From contig NZ_QEOP01000001.1 in NCBI RefSeq assembly GCF_003097495.1, positions 434,001 to 498,000 of the forward strand: a DNA stretch of 64,000 nucleotides. The letters are read 5' to 3'. The position numbers and the translations under genes were made by a program. A model generated the notes under the pieces. That model was not told where the DNA came from and ran no database searches. It saw only the letters and a program-made list of their open reading frames with translations. Positions 37,676-46,895 of this stretch are shown piece by piece. How positions within the stretch are numbered: the first letter of the stretch is position 1; every line of letters starts with the position of its first letter. Source of the DNA: Amnibacterium flavum (lineage in GTDB: Bacteria > Actinomycetota > Actinomycetes > Actinomycetales > Microbacteriaceae).

Positions 37676-38347
37676 TCAGGTGGGGGTGGGCGGGACGTGT
37701 TGGACGATCCAGGTGTGCATGACGATGGCTGCCGCCGCGGACGCGTTGAGCGAGCGGGTCGAACCGTACTGGGTGATCTCGACGGCGAGGTCCGCTGCGG
37801 CGAGCGCTTCGTCGGTGAGTCCCGGGCCCTCCTGACCGAACAGCAGCACACACGCTTCGGGGAGCGCGACCTGCTCGACGGGGCGGGATCCGGGAAGGTT
37901 GTCGACGGCGACGATCGGCAGCGACCGCTCCCGAGCCCAGTCGACCAGATCGGCGACGGTCTCGTGGTGGAGGACGTGCTGGTAGCGGTCGGTGACCATG
38001 GCGCCGCGCTTGTTCCAGCGACGGCGCCCGACGATGTGGACGGTCTCGGCGAGGAAGGCGTTGGCGGTGCGCACGATCGACCCGATGTTCATGTCGTGCT
38101 GCCAGTTCTCGATGGCGACATGGAACGGATGCCGGCGACGGTCGAGGTCGGCGACGATCGCCTCCATCGTCCAATAGCGGTACTCGTCGACGACGTTGCG
38201 GCTGTCGCCCCGCTCGAGCAGCTCGGGGTCGTACCTGAGGTCTGTGGGCCACTCCCCCGGCCACGGGCCGACGCCATGTGTGCTCAGCTCGACCGACGGC
38301 GTCGGCGCGGTGGGCTCGATGGGCTCGTTGTCGGGATCCTGCGGCAC
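37676..38347 (-). CDS. TrmH-family (SpoU) RNA 2'-O-methyltransferase
   Basis: SPOUT-fold RNA methyltransferase of about 223 residues. All three family motifs are present: MNIGSIVRTANAFLAETVHI, VLLFGQEGPGLTDEALAAAD and YGSTRSLNASAAAAIVMHTW. The fold is knotted and dimeric and uses S-adenosylmethionine. A tRNA or rRNA ribose is the likely target, but which one is not clear. GTG 38347 is supported by TAGCCT seven bases upstream (leaderless). Confidence 0.9.
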   Translation of the reverse strand: MPQDPDNEPIEPTAPTPSVELSTHGVGPWPGEWPTDLRYDPELLERGDSRNVVDEYRYWTMEAIVADLDRRRHPFHVAIENWQHDMNIGSIVRTANAFLAETVHIVGRRRWNKRGAMVTDRYQHVLHHETVADLVDWARERSLPIVAVDNLPGSRPVEQVALPEACVLLFGQEGPGLTDEALAAADLAVEITQYGSTRSLNASAAAAIVMHTWIVQHVPPTPT

Positions 38348-38459
38348 GACGCCCAGGCTATTCGACCCCCTGCTCAGCGAGAGGAGACGCGCGACTCCGC
38401 CTGCGTCCCGCCGGCCATGCTGGTCGGAGGGACCGAGGGAGAGGGCGGATAGTGGGGGA

Positions 38460-39137
38460 ATGGTGAAGGCGCGCGGTCTCGAGGCTCCCCGTCTGTCGCG
38501 GGTGTCGCTCCCGCATCTCGAAGTTCCCGAGCCGGGGACCGAGTTCGTCGACGCGTCGCTCGACGCGTTGCGGCTCGAGTTCGACACCAGCGAGGTGAGT
38601 CTCGATCGCAGCGCCGTCATCGAATGCGACCTGTCCGACCTGCGGGTCGAGGTCCTGTCGGCGGACGGGTCGCGCTTCGCCGATGTCGTCGCGACGGGGA
38701 TCGACGTCGTCACCTGGCGCGGCCACGACTCGTCCTGGCGCGACGTCGAGATCGGACGAGGGCGCATCGGCTCGATCGACCTGTCCGACAGCGATCTCAG
38801 CAGCGTGCGCTTCTCCGACCTGCGGATCGGCTACCTCGACCTGCGAGCCGCGACCCTCGGCGACGTGCTGTTCGAGCGCTGCCGGATCGGCACCCTCGAC
38901 CTCCCGTCGGCGACGCTCAAACGGGTCGCGTTCGATTCCTGCACCGTCGACGAGCTCGACCTGCGCATGATCGACTGCGCCTCCGTCGACATCCGCGGAC
39001 TCGAGGTCGGTGCACGCCTCGAACTCGCCGCCCGCCCGGGGCGGGAACCGCTCGCGGGCATCGTCGCGTCGCCCGAGCAGGCGCGCGACCTCGCCCCGGT
39101 GCTCGCGCGAGCAGCCGGACTCACCCTGCTCGACTGA
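38460..39137 (+). CDS. Pentapeptide-repeat-like beta-helix protein
   Basis: Cytosolic protein of 225 residues. Its middle (about residues 40-185) repeats five-residue steps with a central Leu/Phe/Val and small or polar flanks, for example RIGSIDLSDSDLSSVRFSDL and RIGTLDLPSATLKRVAFDSC, as in pentapeptide-repeat quadrilateral helices though degenerate. Some such proteins mimic DNA and protect gyrase, others have no known role. GATAGT lies six bases before the ATG; a GTG three bases on is also possible. Confidence 0.8.
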   Translation: MVKARGLEAPRLSRVSLPHLEVPEPGTEFVDASLDALRLEFDTSEVSLDRSAVIECDLSDLRVEVLSADGSRFADVVATGIDVVTWRGHDSSWRDVEIGRGRIGSIDLSDSDLSSVRFSDLRIGYLDLRAATLGDVLFERCRIGTLDLPSATLKRVAFDSCTVDELDLRMIDCASVDIRGLEVGARLELAARPGREPLAGIVASPEQARDLAPVLARAAGLTLLD

Positions 39138-39146
39138 GCGACGCGG

Positions 39147-39842
39147 TCAGGGGGCGAGGAGGAACTGCGCTCCCATCGGGTCCGCCGCGACGACCACGCC
39201 GTCGAGTCGCGGAGCGTCCGCCGATCCGCCTGCACGAGCGATCGCCTCGACCGTCGAATCCTGCGAGACCACGCGCAGGATCGGCCGCCACTGGGACTGA
39301 TCCCCTGCCGTCAGCCGCGCCGGGTAGCCGCCCGCATCGAGGGTCACGAGACCCGAGGAGTCGTCGTCCGCGACGGTCCACCCGAGCACCTCCGTCAGGA
39401 ACCGCACGGTCCCCGCGACATCGGCGGTGACGAGCTCGGCGCCGGCGAAGCGTCCCTCGACGGCCCCTACGGAATGCGGATCGAATTCGAGCGGCTGCCA
39501 CACCCCGATGGTCGCGTCGAAAGGATCGGTGATCATCGCGACGATGCCGTAGTCGCCGAGCTGCATCGGGTCGAACGTGACCGCGCCGCCGGCGGCGAGC
39601 ACGCTCTTCAGCAGAGCGGACATGTCATCGGTCGTGACGAACACGGTCCAGCGAGGCGGCCCCTTCGACTCCGGGATCGCCTCGGCACCCGCCACCAGCT
39701 CGTCGCCTGCCGCGAGCGCGTTGTACGGGTGGTCGTCCTCGACGACCGGTCGGAGCACCCATCCGAAGACCTGCCCATAGAAGGCGACCGATCGTGGGAA
39801 GTCGGTGCTGATGACATCCATCCATGCGAGCGGAGCGGTCAT
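39147..39842 (-). CDS. Two-domain VOC-family protein, last gene of the hydantoinase operon
   Basis: Protein of 231 residues with two vicinal-oxygen-chelate (glyoxalase/dioxygenase-fold) modules, the first starting PLAWMDVISTDFPRSVAFYG and the second near FAGAELVTADVAGTVRFLTE. Each module could supply metal ligands, but a full His/His/Glu set is not obvious. Coupled to HyuB by an ATGA overlap at 39839-39842. It is paralogous to the VOC gene at 44935 (both share WMDVISTD near the start). Function unknown; VOC proteins include isomerases, lyases and resistance proteins. Confidence 0.85.
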   Translation of the reverse strand: MTAPLAWMDVISTDFPRSVAFYGQVFGWVLRPVVEDDHPYNALAAGDELVAGAEAIPESKGPPRWTVFVTTDDMSALLKSVLAAGGAVTFDPMQLGDYGIVAMITDPFDATIGVWQPLEFDPHSVGAVEGRFAGAELVTADVAGTVRFLTEVLGWTVADDDSSGLVTLDAGGYPARLTAGDQSQWRPILRVVSQDSTVEAIARAGGSADAPRLDGVVVAADPMGAQFLLAP

Positions 39843-41575
39843 GCTCGAGCTCCCTTCGTTCGAAGTTCCGTAGTGGTCTCGATATCGAGGACTCCGTCGG
39901 CGGAGACGGCAACCAGGTAGTCCCTGGCCGCCGACTCGACGCTCACGAACCCTTCACGCACATCGGCTGCGACCGCCTCGGGATCGCGCTCAGCGGCCGG
40001 GCCGTAGCCGCCGCCGCCGGCGCCGTTCAGAACGACCGCCTCGCCGGCTCCGACGGGCACGTCGGTGCTCATGCCCGTCGACAGCTCATGGTCGGTCCCG
40101 GCGGCGACCCGCGCATCGTTGGCTCCCCGGGCGGCGGAACCGCCGCCACGTCCGGTGTCGGCGAGGCTGCCGGTGCGCTGGCCCTGGATCGTCAGGGATG
40201 CGGCCTCGTCGAAACGCCACTCGACGACGGTGCCGAGGCCGCCTCGCCACTTCCCGGGTCCACCGGTGTCGGTGACCAGCTCGTATCGGACCTTCATCGC
40301 CGGTGCCTGCGCCTCCCACACCTCCGCCGAAGCCGTCTCGATACCCGAGATGGAGAAGTGCTGGAGCGCGCTCGCCCCGTCTCTGCCGTCGAGGGCGCCG
40401 TAACCGATGGGCGCGGCGTCCCCGACCTGAACCATGCCCGACGGGAACTCCGCGAGCAGCGCCGTCGTGTGTCCCGCCGTGGGGGCGGGCACCCTCTCGG
40501 AGAGAGCGGGCATGAGGGCGGTGACGACCATCTCGCTCAGTACCGACGCGGCGACGTGCATCATGAACGATCCAGCGGGTGCCTGCGCGTTGAAGATCGA
40601 CCCTTCGGGTGCCGTGACGGTGAGAGGACGGTACTCGCCGGAGTTCGCCGGCATCGTGTCCTCCGTCGTCAGCCGCTTGAGCGCCAGGCGGCAGGCGGCG
40701 ACGGTCTGCTTGTACGGGACATTGAGTGCGCCGTACTGCTGCGGGCCCGAACCGGTGACGTCGACCTCGATCTCGGACCCGGAGATGCGCACCGTCACCA
40801 CGAGCGGGATGACGCCCGGACCGTACCCGGTGTTGTCCAGCTCATCCTCGACGCGGTATTCGCCGTCGGGGATGCTCTCGAGCACCGCTCGCACGGCTCG
40901 CTCGCCTCTGTTCAGGAGCTCATCGATCGCGAGGCGATAGGACGCCTCGCCGTGCGCGGTGACCAGCGCCGCGATGCGGCCGGCTCCCGCGCGCGTCGCG
41001 GCGGCCGCCGACTTGAGGTTGCCGACGGTCTCCCGAGGCATCCGCGAGTTGGCGGCGACGATCTCGGAGATCACCTCATCGACCACGCCCGCTCGCACGA
41101 ACTTCACCGGCGGCAGCATGAGACCCTCCTCGTAGCTGCTGTTCGCATCGGCGGGATAGGCGTTGCGAGCACCGGAATCGCCCATGTGCCCGCGGATCGC
41201 GCAGAATCCGACGAGCTCGCCGTCCGCGAACGCCGGGCTGACGACGGCGATGTCGGGCGGGTGCGCCCCCGTCAGGTAGGGCTGACTGCAGATCACCGTG
41301 TCGCCCTCCTCGAGTCGGTCGCGACCGAAGGCCTCGACCACGGCTTCGACCGTGAACGCGAGCGAGCCGACGTACTCCGGCAGCCCTGACGCATCGCCGA
41401 CGACATTCACCTGGTCGTCGAAGACGGCGACGCTGAAGTCGTGCGAGTCGTAGATGGTGGGGGTGAGCGAGGTGCGGACGAACTGCGCGAACACCTCGCG
41501 CGCCGTCGAGGCCAGGCCGGCGCGGATGACCGCGGCGCTGATCGGGTCGGCGGTCGTCGGTTCGGGAGCGTTCAT
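39839..41575 (-). CDS. Hydantoinase B / oxoprolinase B subunit
   Basis: Large subunit partner of HyuA, 578 residues, part of an ATP-dependent ring-opening amidohydrolase (N-methylhydantoinase / 5-oxoprolinase / acetone carboxylase superfamily). Recognisable are TPTIYDSHDFSVAVFDDQVN, CAIRGHMGDSGARNAYPADA and a glycine-rich end (AVVLNGAGGGGYGPAAERDP). Coupled to HyuA (ATGA at 41572-41575) and to the VOC gene. Substrate not fixed by the family. Confidence 0.93.
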   Translation of the reverse strand: MNAPEPTTADPISAAVIRAGLASTAREVFAQFVRTSLTPTIYDSHDFSVAVFDDQVNVVGDASGLPEYVGSLAFTVEAVVEAFGRDRLEEGDTVICSQPYLTGAHPPDIAVVSPAFADGELVGFCAIRGHMGDSGARNAYPADANSSYEEGLMLPPVKFVRAGVVDEVISEIVAANSRMPRETVGNLKSAAAATRAGAGRIAALVTAHGEASYRLAIDELLNRGERAVRAVLESIPDGEYRVEDELDNTGYGPGVIPLVVTVRISGSEIEVDVTGSGPQQYGALNVPYKQTVAACRLALKRLTTEDTMPANSGEYRPLTVTAPEGSIFNAQAPAGSFMMHVAASVLSEMVVTALMPALSERVPAPTAGHTTALLAEFPSGMVQVGDAAPIGYGALDGRDGASALQHFSISGIETASAEVWEAQAPAMKVRYELVTDTGGPGKWRGGLGTVVEWRFDEAASLTIQGQRTGSLADTGRGGGSAARGANDARVAAGTDHELSTGMSTDVPVGAGEAVVLNGAGGGGYGPAAERDPEAVAADVREGFVSVESAARDYLVAVSADGVLDIETTTELRTKGARA

Positions 41576-43590
41576 CGTGACATCACCAGATTCCCCTTGT
41601 CGTCGATGACCGCCGTCCATCCAGGGGGCAGCACCGTGGTCGTGGTGGGCTCCTCGACGATCGCGGGCCCCTCGACGCGGATGCCTTCGAGGATGTCGAT
41701 GCGTGACCAGACCGGCCAGGTCGACCGCGTTCCGGCTGAGCGGTCTCGCACCTCACGGCTGGTCCGGGCACGTCCAGTGCCGGTGGCGTGCTGCGCGGCC
41801 GTGAACGGGGGCTTCGGCAGTTCGCCGATCGCCCGGACCAGATAGGTCAGGATCTCGGTGCCGCCGTCGACGGTGAAACCGAAGGCCGACTGGTGAGCGG
41901 CGTCGAACGCGGCCCGGAGCGCCGTCGACCCGCCGTCGTCGAACGGGATCAGGATCGTGTGCTCCTGACCCTCGTAGCGCATCTCCACGAATCGCAGCAG
42001 GGTGCTGTGCGACTCGTCGACGCCCTCCGCGCGCAGGGTGGCCACCGCTTCGTCGACGAGTTCGCCGAACGGAGCGACGAGGTCCTCCGGCGCGAAGTCC
42101 TCGGGGTTACGGATCAGCGTGCGGCTGCGCTCCTGGACCACGTCGAGCGTCTGCATGCCCCAGGCCGAGAAGACCCCCGGATGCGGCGGGATCACGACGG
42201 TGCCGATCCCCAGCTCCTCGGCCAGTCGGGCGGCCACCAGAGGCCCGCCTCCGCCGTAGGCGAAGATCGCGAAGCTGCGCGGATCCACTCCTTGGCCGAC
42301 TGTCATCTCTTCGAGAAGGCGCGCCATCTTGGCCTCGACGACGCGAAGGATGCCGGCCGCAGCGGCGTCGACATCGATTCCGAGCGGGCCGGCGATCCGA
42401 TCAGCGATCGCGGTGCGAGCCGCCGCGGCGTCGAGGGTCATGCCGCCGTCGATGAGGGTCGTGGGGAGCAGCCCGGTGACGACCGCGGCGTCCGTGAAGG
42501 TCGGCTCGGTGCCGCCGCGCCCGTAACTGACGGGACCGGGCGTGGATCCCGCGCTGCGGGGGCCCACCTCGAGCGCTCCCACGTCGTCGACCGATGCGAG
42601 GCTCCCGCCGCCGGCGCCGATCGTCGCGAGGTCGAGCATCGGCATCAGGTAGTGCTCGCCGGCGATCTCGGCCGATGGCGTCATGGTCGGCAGGCCGCCG
42701 CGCACCAGCGCGGCGTCGAAGCTCGTCCCGCCCATGTCGATCGCGATGATGTCCGACCAGCCGCCCGCCCGCGCGACCACAGCGGCGCCGGCGACACCCG
42801 CGGCGCATCCGGAGACGAGCGTGCGCAATGCACGTTCGCGAGCCAGTTCGACGCCCATGACGCCGCCGTCGCTCGAGGTGATGAGAAGGCGCCCGTCGAA
42901 ACCACGGGCGACCATACCCTCCTCGAGCCGGTCGAAGTAGCGCGCCATCGTCGGTCGGAGGTACGCCTCGCCGACGGCCGTGGATGCGCGCTGGAACTCG
43001 CGGTAGCGGCGGGTCAGCTCGTGCGACAGCACGACCTCGAGTCCGGGGAACGCCTCCCGGATAGCCTCACCGGCGCGTCGCTCGTGCTCGGGATAGGCGT
43101 AGGAATTGATGAAGCACACGGCGATGGATTCGGCGCCCCTGCCGATCAGCTCGCGGGTGCGGGCGACGACCTGCTCGAGGTCGAGGTCGGTCTCGACCGT
43201 CCCGTCGGCGCGCACTCGGCCGTCGACTTCGGCCGACAGGCTCCGCGGAACGATGGGCGACGGCGCATCCCAGGTGAGGCGGAACGCCGGCCAGCTCGAG
43301 GTGCGCAGCACCAGCATGTCCCGGAACCCGCGGGTGGCGAGGAAACCGACCTTCGCGCCTCGCCGCTGGAGGAGGGTGTTGATGCCGATCGTCGTCCCGT
43401 GCGTGAACCGCTCGATCTGCTCGGGCGCGGCGTCCGCGCTCTCGAGGGCGGCCACGATCCCCTCGGCGGGCGCCTCTGCGACGGTCGGCTGCTTGCCGAC
43501 CACGATGGTGCCGTCGGCCAGGTCGAGGGTGACGACGTCGGTGAAGGTGCCACCGACGTCCACCGAGGCTGCGAGCGGACGGGGGCTCAC
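41572..43590 (-). CDS. Hydantoinase A / oxoprolinase A subunit
   Basis: ATP-binding subunit of 672 residues with an ASKHA-like (actin-type) fold. The start LAASVDVGGTFTDVVTLDLA is the phosphate-binding loop; AIDMGGTSFDAALV is the second nucleotide motif, and YGGGGPLVAARLAEELGI follows. With HyuB it would cleave a cyclic amide using ATP. GTG 43590 overlaps the stop of the amidohydrolase gene (GTGA). Part of a four-gene operon, amidohydrolase-HyuA-HyuB-VOC. Confidence 0.94.
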   Translation of the reverse strand: MSPRPLAASVDVGGTFTDVVTLDLADGTIVVGKQPTVAEAPAEGIVAALESADAAPEQIERFTHGTTIGINTLLQRRGAKVGFLATRGFRDMLVLRTSSWPAFRLTWDAPSPIVPRSLSAEVDGRVRADGTVETDLDLEQVVARTRELIGRGAESIAVCFINSYAYPEHERRAGEAIREAFPGLEVVLSHELTRRYREFQRASTAVGEAYLRPTMARYFDRLEEGMVARGFDGRLLITSSDGGVMGVELARERALRTLVSGCAAGVAGAAVVARAGGWSDIIAIDMGGTSFDAALVRGGLPTMTPSAEIAGEHYLMPMLDLATIGAGGGSLASVDDVGALEVGPRSAGSTPGPVSYGRGGTEPTFTDAAVVTGLLPTTLIDGGMTLDAAAARTAIADRIAGPLGIDVDAAAAGILRVVEAKMARLLEEMTVGQGVDPRSFAIFAYGGGGPLVAARLAEELGIGTVVIPPHPGVFSAWGMQTLDVVQERSRTLIRNPEDFAPEDLVAPFGELVDEAVATLRAEGVDESHSTLLRFVEMRYEGQEHTILIPFDDGGSTALRAAFDAAHQSAFGFTVDGGTEILTYLVRAIGELPKPPFTAAQHATGTGRARTSREVRDRSAGTRSTWPVWSRIDILEGIRVEGPAIVEEPTTTTVLPPGWTAVIDDKGNLVMSR

Positions 43591-44834
43591 GCGGCGACCT
43601 CGTCGCGGATGATGCGTCCCCCCTGGAAGACGGCGGAGACGGGCCGCGTCGTGCGGAAGGGCCGCATGCTCAGCGGGTCGTCGTCGATGAGCACCGCGTC
43701 GAAGACGTACCCCGCGGCGATCCGCCCGTGGGTATCAGCGAGACCCATGAGCTCAGCACCTCCGAGCGTCGCGGCGAGCAGCACCTCGGGGGCGGGCATC
43801 CCCGCGTCGTGGAGCAGGGCGAGTTCTTCGAGGTTGCGTCCCTGGACGACCAGGTCGCTGCCCACCGCGATGCGGACCCCCGCTGCGCGTGCGACCTCGA
43901 CCTGGCGGCCGCTCCGCGAGTGGACCTCGCGGACCCGGGCGGCGGCGCTGGCCGGAAGGAGCCCCTTGGCAGCGAGTTCGGCGAGCTCCTCCACCACGAC
44001 GAGGGTGGGCACCAGCCACGCTCCGCGTGCCGCCATGAGGTCGGCCTGACGCTCGTCGAGGAACATGCCGTGCTCGATCGAGCGAACTCCGGCTTCGACC
44101 GCAGCCGTCAATCCGGCGCCGCCGTACGCGTGGGCTGTGACGGGGATGCCCGCACGGGTCGCCTCTTCGATCGCGGTGCGGATCTCGGCGTCGGTGAACT
44201 CGGATGTGTCGGGGTGGTCGCGGACCGTGGACAGGAGGCCGCCGGTCGTGCAGAGCTTGATCCAGTCGACGCCCGCGCGGGCCTGACGACGGATCGCCTT
44301 GCGCATCTCCTCGACCCCGTCGACGAGGTAGTCGCCTCGACCGGCGTACTCGGGGACGAGGAAGCCGCCGAGCATCTCCCGGCCGATGCTCGGCAGATAG
44401 CCGTCGGAGTGGCCGCCGGTCTGGCTGAGCGGGGGACCCGACACGCGCATCGTCGGGCCGGGCACCAGACCATCGGCGATCCCCTCGCGGATACCCGCAT
44501 CCGACGTTGCCACGTCGCGCACCAGGGTGATACCCATGTCGAGCACGCGCCGCGCGTTGGCGGCGACCTCGAGTGTCCACCGCGTCGCCGTCATAGCCCC
44601 CATGAGGAACATGTCGTCGGTGAAGCAGCCGAGGTGCAGGTGGCAGTCGGCGAACCCCGGCATGAGGTACCGGCCGCGACCGTCGACCCGGACCACGCCG
44701 TCGGGGACGGGCGTCCCCTCCGGCTGGATGATCCCGTCGATCACGACGACTGTGGTGGCGGGGCCGAAACGGCCGGTCTCATCGAGGGGACGGACTCGCT
44801 CGAGTACCAGCGATCCGGGTGTCGGGGAGGTCAT
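43587..44834 (-). CDS. Amidohydrolase (imidazolonepropionase/prolidase-like)
   Basis: Metal-dependent hydrolase of 415 residues with a TIM barrel. Ligands are visible: H65 and H67 (DCHLHLG), K193 (WIKLCTTGG), H235 (TAHAYGG), H255 (SIEHGMFLD) and D327 (GSDLV), which fits a binuclear centre bridged by a carboxylated Lys. It resembles the cyclic-amide or dipeptide hydrolases of this superfamily. First gene of the hydantoinase operon. There is no ribosome site; a promoter TTGACA-N18-GAAACT ends six bases before the ATG and is overlaid by a TetR-type operator. Substrate unknown. Confidence 0.92.
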   Translation of the reverse strand: MTSPTPGSLVLERVRPLDETGRFGPATTVVVIDGIIQPEGTPVPDGVVRVDGRGRYLMPGFADCHLHLGCFTDDMFLMGAMTATRWTLEVAANARRVLDMGITLVRDVATSDAGIREGIADGLVPGPTMRVSGPPLSQTGGHSDGYLPSIGREMLGGFLVPEYAGRGDYLVDGVEEMRKAIRRQARAGVDWIKLCTTGGLLSTVRDHPDTSEFTDAEIRTAIEEATRAGIPVTAHAYGGAGLTAAVEAGVRSIEHGMFLDERQADLMAARGAWLVPTLVVVEELAELAAKGLLPASAAARVREVHSRSGRQVEVARAAGVRIAVGSDLVVQGRNLEELALLHDAGMPAPEVLLAATLGGAELMGLADTHGRIAAGYVFDAVLIDDDPLSMRPFRTTRPVSAVFQGGRIIRDEVAA

Positions 44835-44840
44835 GCTCGG

Positions 44841-44880
44841 AGTTTCCCAACCGCCTCAAACACCTGTCAAGCGATAGGTA
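44841..44880. promoter_or_regulatory. Promoter and TetR-type operator O2 of the hydantoinase operon
   Basis: On the minus strand TTGACA (44870-44865), 18 bases and GAAACT (44846-44841) form a promoter that ends six bases before the amidohydrolase ATG. The operator O2 at 44861-44880 (CACCTGTC, AAGC, GATAGGTA) shares CCTGTCAA with O1 at 45693 and has the same arm layout. It covers the -35 box. Confidence 0.65.
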
Positions 44881-44934
44881 TTGCCGCGGGAACATGTTTA
44901 CAAAACGGAAACAGCGCCGTATTTTTCCGCGCTC

Positions 44935-45666
44935 TTATCCGGCTGAACCGGTCGGGAGAACGGCGGTCGGCTCACGGAGCACGAACGCCGCACCGAACGG
45001 ATCGCGTGCCAGAACGGTCCCGTCCGAACGCCGCTCGCAGACCCCTCCGTCGCGGATCACGGCGTCGACGGTCTCGGCGTACGTCGTCGCAGCCAGGACG
45101 GGAATCCACGCTCCGCCGCTCCCCCGCAGCACCCGCGCATCCACTCCTCCCGCGTCGAACCGCACCCCGCCAATCGCCCCGGTGCGCGGTCGCCAACCGA
45201 GGGCCTGCTCGAGGAACTTCCCGGTCGCGTCCGGATCCGGCGTCTGGAGTTCGGCGCCGATCAGCCTCCCCGCTCCTGTCGCTCCGCCGAGAGGCGGGCT
45301 GGTCTCGGCTACCCCGAGTCCCGTTCCATCGGGGGCGAGCACGTAGGCGAGGCTGCCCCAGCCGGACAGCGGATACGGCTCGTGCCCGATCCGGCCTCCG
45401 GCGTCGACCGAACGGCGGAACAGTGCCGCGGTGTCTGCGGTGCCGACGTACAGCGTCCACGTCGAGGGCCCCTTGTGAGGCGGGATCTCCTCGGCCCCAG
45501 CAACCACCGTGCCGTCGGCGTCGCGCAGGAGGTGGTACGGGAGCCCGTTGTGCTCGATGGCGTCGTCCATGCGCCAGCCGAACACGCTCCGGTAGAACTC
45601 GGCCGTCCGTGTCAGGTCGGTGCTGATCACATCCATCCAGTGCAGCCGTGTCAGTGTCTCGATCAC
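44935..45666 (-). CDS. Two-domain VOC-family protein, leaderless
   Basis: Protein of about 243 residues with two vicinal-oxygen-chelate modules, the first starting LHWMDVISTDLTRTAEFYRS and the second near GRLIGAELQTPDPDATGKFL. It is a paralogue of the VOC gene at 39147, and the pair flank the hydantoinase operon. GTG 45666 is supported by a promoter TTGACA-N18-CACACT that ends six bases upstream; no ribosome site is present. It is divergent from a TetR gene and operator O1 sits on its -35 box. Confidence 0.82.
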   Translation of the reverse strand: MIETLTRLHWMDVISTDLTRTAEFYRSVFGWRMDDAIEHNGLPYHLLRDADGTVVAGAEEIPPHKGPSTWTLYVGTADTAALFRRSVDAGGRIGHEPYPLSGWGSLAYVLAPDGTGLGVAETSPPLGGATGAGRLIGAELQTPDPDATGKFLEQALGWRPRTGAIGGVRFDAGGVDARVLRGSGGAWIPVLAATTYAETVDAVIRDGGVCERRSDGTVLARDPFGAAFVLREPTAVLPTGSAG

Positions 45667-45672
45667 CTGGCG

Positions 45673-45712
45673 AGTGTGACCGGCCACCCGATTTCCTGTC
45701 AATCGACAGGAA
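45673..45712. promoter_or_regulatory. Promoter of VOC gene and perfect TetR operator O1
   Basis: On the minus strand TTGACA (45702-45697), 18 bases and CACACT (45678-45673) precede the VOC GTG by six bases. O1 at 45693-45712 is TTCCTGTC, AATC, GACAGGAA, with perfect 8-bp arms, and covers the -35 box. It lies between the VOC gene and the divergent TetR gene at 45774, whose possible -10 box is CAGAAT at 45762-45767. Confidence 0.75.
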
Positions 45713-45773
45713 CGGGTCCGCGACTGCCGTCCGTCTCCCGTCGCGGAACCGACCGGCGTGACAGAATCGGGCG

Positions 45774-46478
45774 ATGACGAGCGAGAGCGCACGTGTTCGG
45801 TCGGGACGCCCGCGCCTCGTCGACCGCGGTGACGATCAGCTCGACCCGCACGACCAGATCCTCGCCGCAGCCGCGGAGCTCTTCGCCGAGCGCGGCTACG
45901 GGGCCACGACGACGCGGGCGATCGCCGAGAAGGTCGGCATCCGACAGGCATCGCTGTACTACCACTTCGCCGGCAAGGACGAGATCCTCCTCGAGCTGCT
46001 CGAAACGTCCGTGAGGCCCAGCCTCGCGTACTTGACCGATCTTCTGCGGCACCCCGACCCCGCTGTCGCGCTCGCGGCGCTCGCCATCCTCGACGTCGAC
46101 ACCCTGATCGCCACGCCCCACAACATCGGCACCCTCTACCTCTCGCATGAGGTGCTCGAGCCTCGCTTCGAGAGCTTCCGCCAGGCGCGCGAAGCGCTGC
46201 GGGAGGCGTACAGCGAGTTGTGCGGGCGGATCGGCACCCACCTCGACGCCGATTTCCTCGGAGCGTGCTGCCTCCAGCTCGTCGAGCTCGTGATCACGCT
46301 CCGGCGCGACGGCGAGCCCCCGGCGTCGACGGCGATCGACATCGCCGCGGCCTGCCTCTCGGTCGTCGGCGTCTCACCGCCCGGCCCGGCGCTCGACCAG
46401 GGCATCCGGGTCGCCGGCGAGCTCCGCGCGAGACTCACCGCACAGCAGCCCGGCGAATCCTCGGCCACCGACGCGTGA
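45774..46478 (+). CDS. TetR regulator 1 of the nitrogen-compound island
   Basis: Repressor of 234 residues. The HTH is TTTRAIAEKVGIRQASLYYH, preceded by ILAAAAELFAERGYGA, with an all-helical ligand domain. It is a clear paralogue of the TetR at 55021: the recognition helices differ little (GIRQASLYYHF against GLRQPSIYHHF), and the next segment (KDEILLELLETSVRPSL) also matches. The likely operators are O1 at 45693 and O2 at 44861. CAGAAT six bases before the ATG suggests a leaderless message. Ligand unknown, presumably a pathway intermediate. Confidence 0.92.
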   Translation: MTSESARVRSGRPRLVDRGDDQLDPHDQILAAAAELFAERGYGATTTRAIAEKVGIRQASLYYHFAGKDEILLELLETSVRPSLAYLTDLLRHPDPAVALAALAILDVDTLIATPHNIGTLYLSHEVLEPRFESFRQAREALREAYSELCGRIGTHLDADFLGACCLQLVELVITLRRDGEPPASTAIDIAAACLSVVGVSPPGPALDQGIRVAGELRARLTAQQPGESSATDA

Positions 46479-46895
46479 TCAGAGCGTGTCGCTGACCACA
46501 CTCACGATCTTCCAGCGGCCGTCGAGCCGGACGAGCGAGAAGATGTCGACAGCGGGTGTGCTCGTGCCGTCGGGAAAGTCCATGCTGAAGCGCTGCAGGA
46601 CCGAGGCGACATCGCCGACAACCGTGAAGCTGCGTTCACCGGGGGTCTCGACATACCCGTGCACGGCGAGATCGTCGCGCATCTGGGCGCGGGCATAACC
46701 CTCGTTGTCGAATACCCGGATGCGTTCGTCGCCGGGGAACAGCCGCAGGGCGAGCACAGCACCGGTCACATAGCCCGACGCGAACCGCGCCCAGTCCGGC
46801 TCTCCGCCCTCGTCGAAGGAGAGCGCGGCGTAGCTGTCGTCGATGATCGCCGCGATCTCCGCTTCGACACGGGTGGAACCGCCGGCCTCAGTCAC
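46479..46895 (-). CDS. NTF2-like (SnoaL/DUF4440-type) protein
   Basis: Cytosolic cone-fold protein of 138 residues: an N-terminal helix (EAEIAAIIDDSYAALSFDEG) and the strand-rich end SLVRLDGRWKIVSVVSDTL typical of the NTF2-like group. It may be a small enzyme or ligand binder; no catalytic residue is evident. GTG 46895 overlaps the end of the alpha/beta hydrolase gene by 8 bases, so both are cotranscribed. It converges on TetR 1, the two stops being directly adjacent (46478/46479). Confidence 0.8.
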   Translation of the reverse strand: MTEAGGSTRVEAEIAAIIDDSYAALSFDEGGEPDWARFASGYVTGAVLALRLFPGDERIRVFDNEGYARAQMRDDLAVHGYVETPGERSFTVVGDVASVLQRFSMDFPDGTSTPAVDIFSLVRLDGRWKIVSVVSDTL

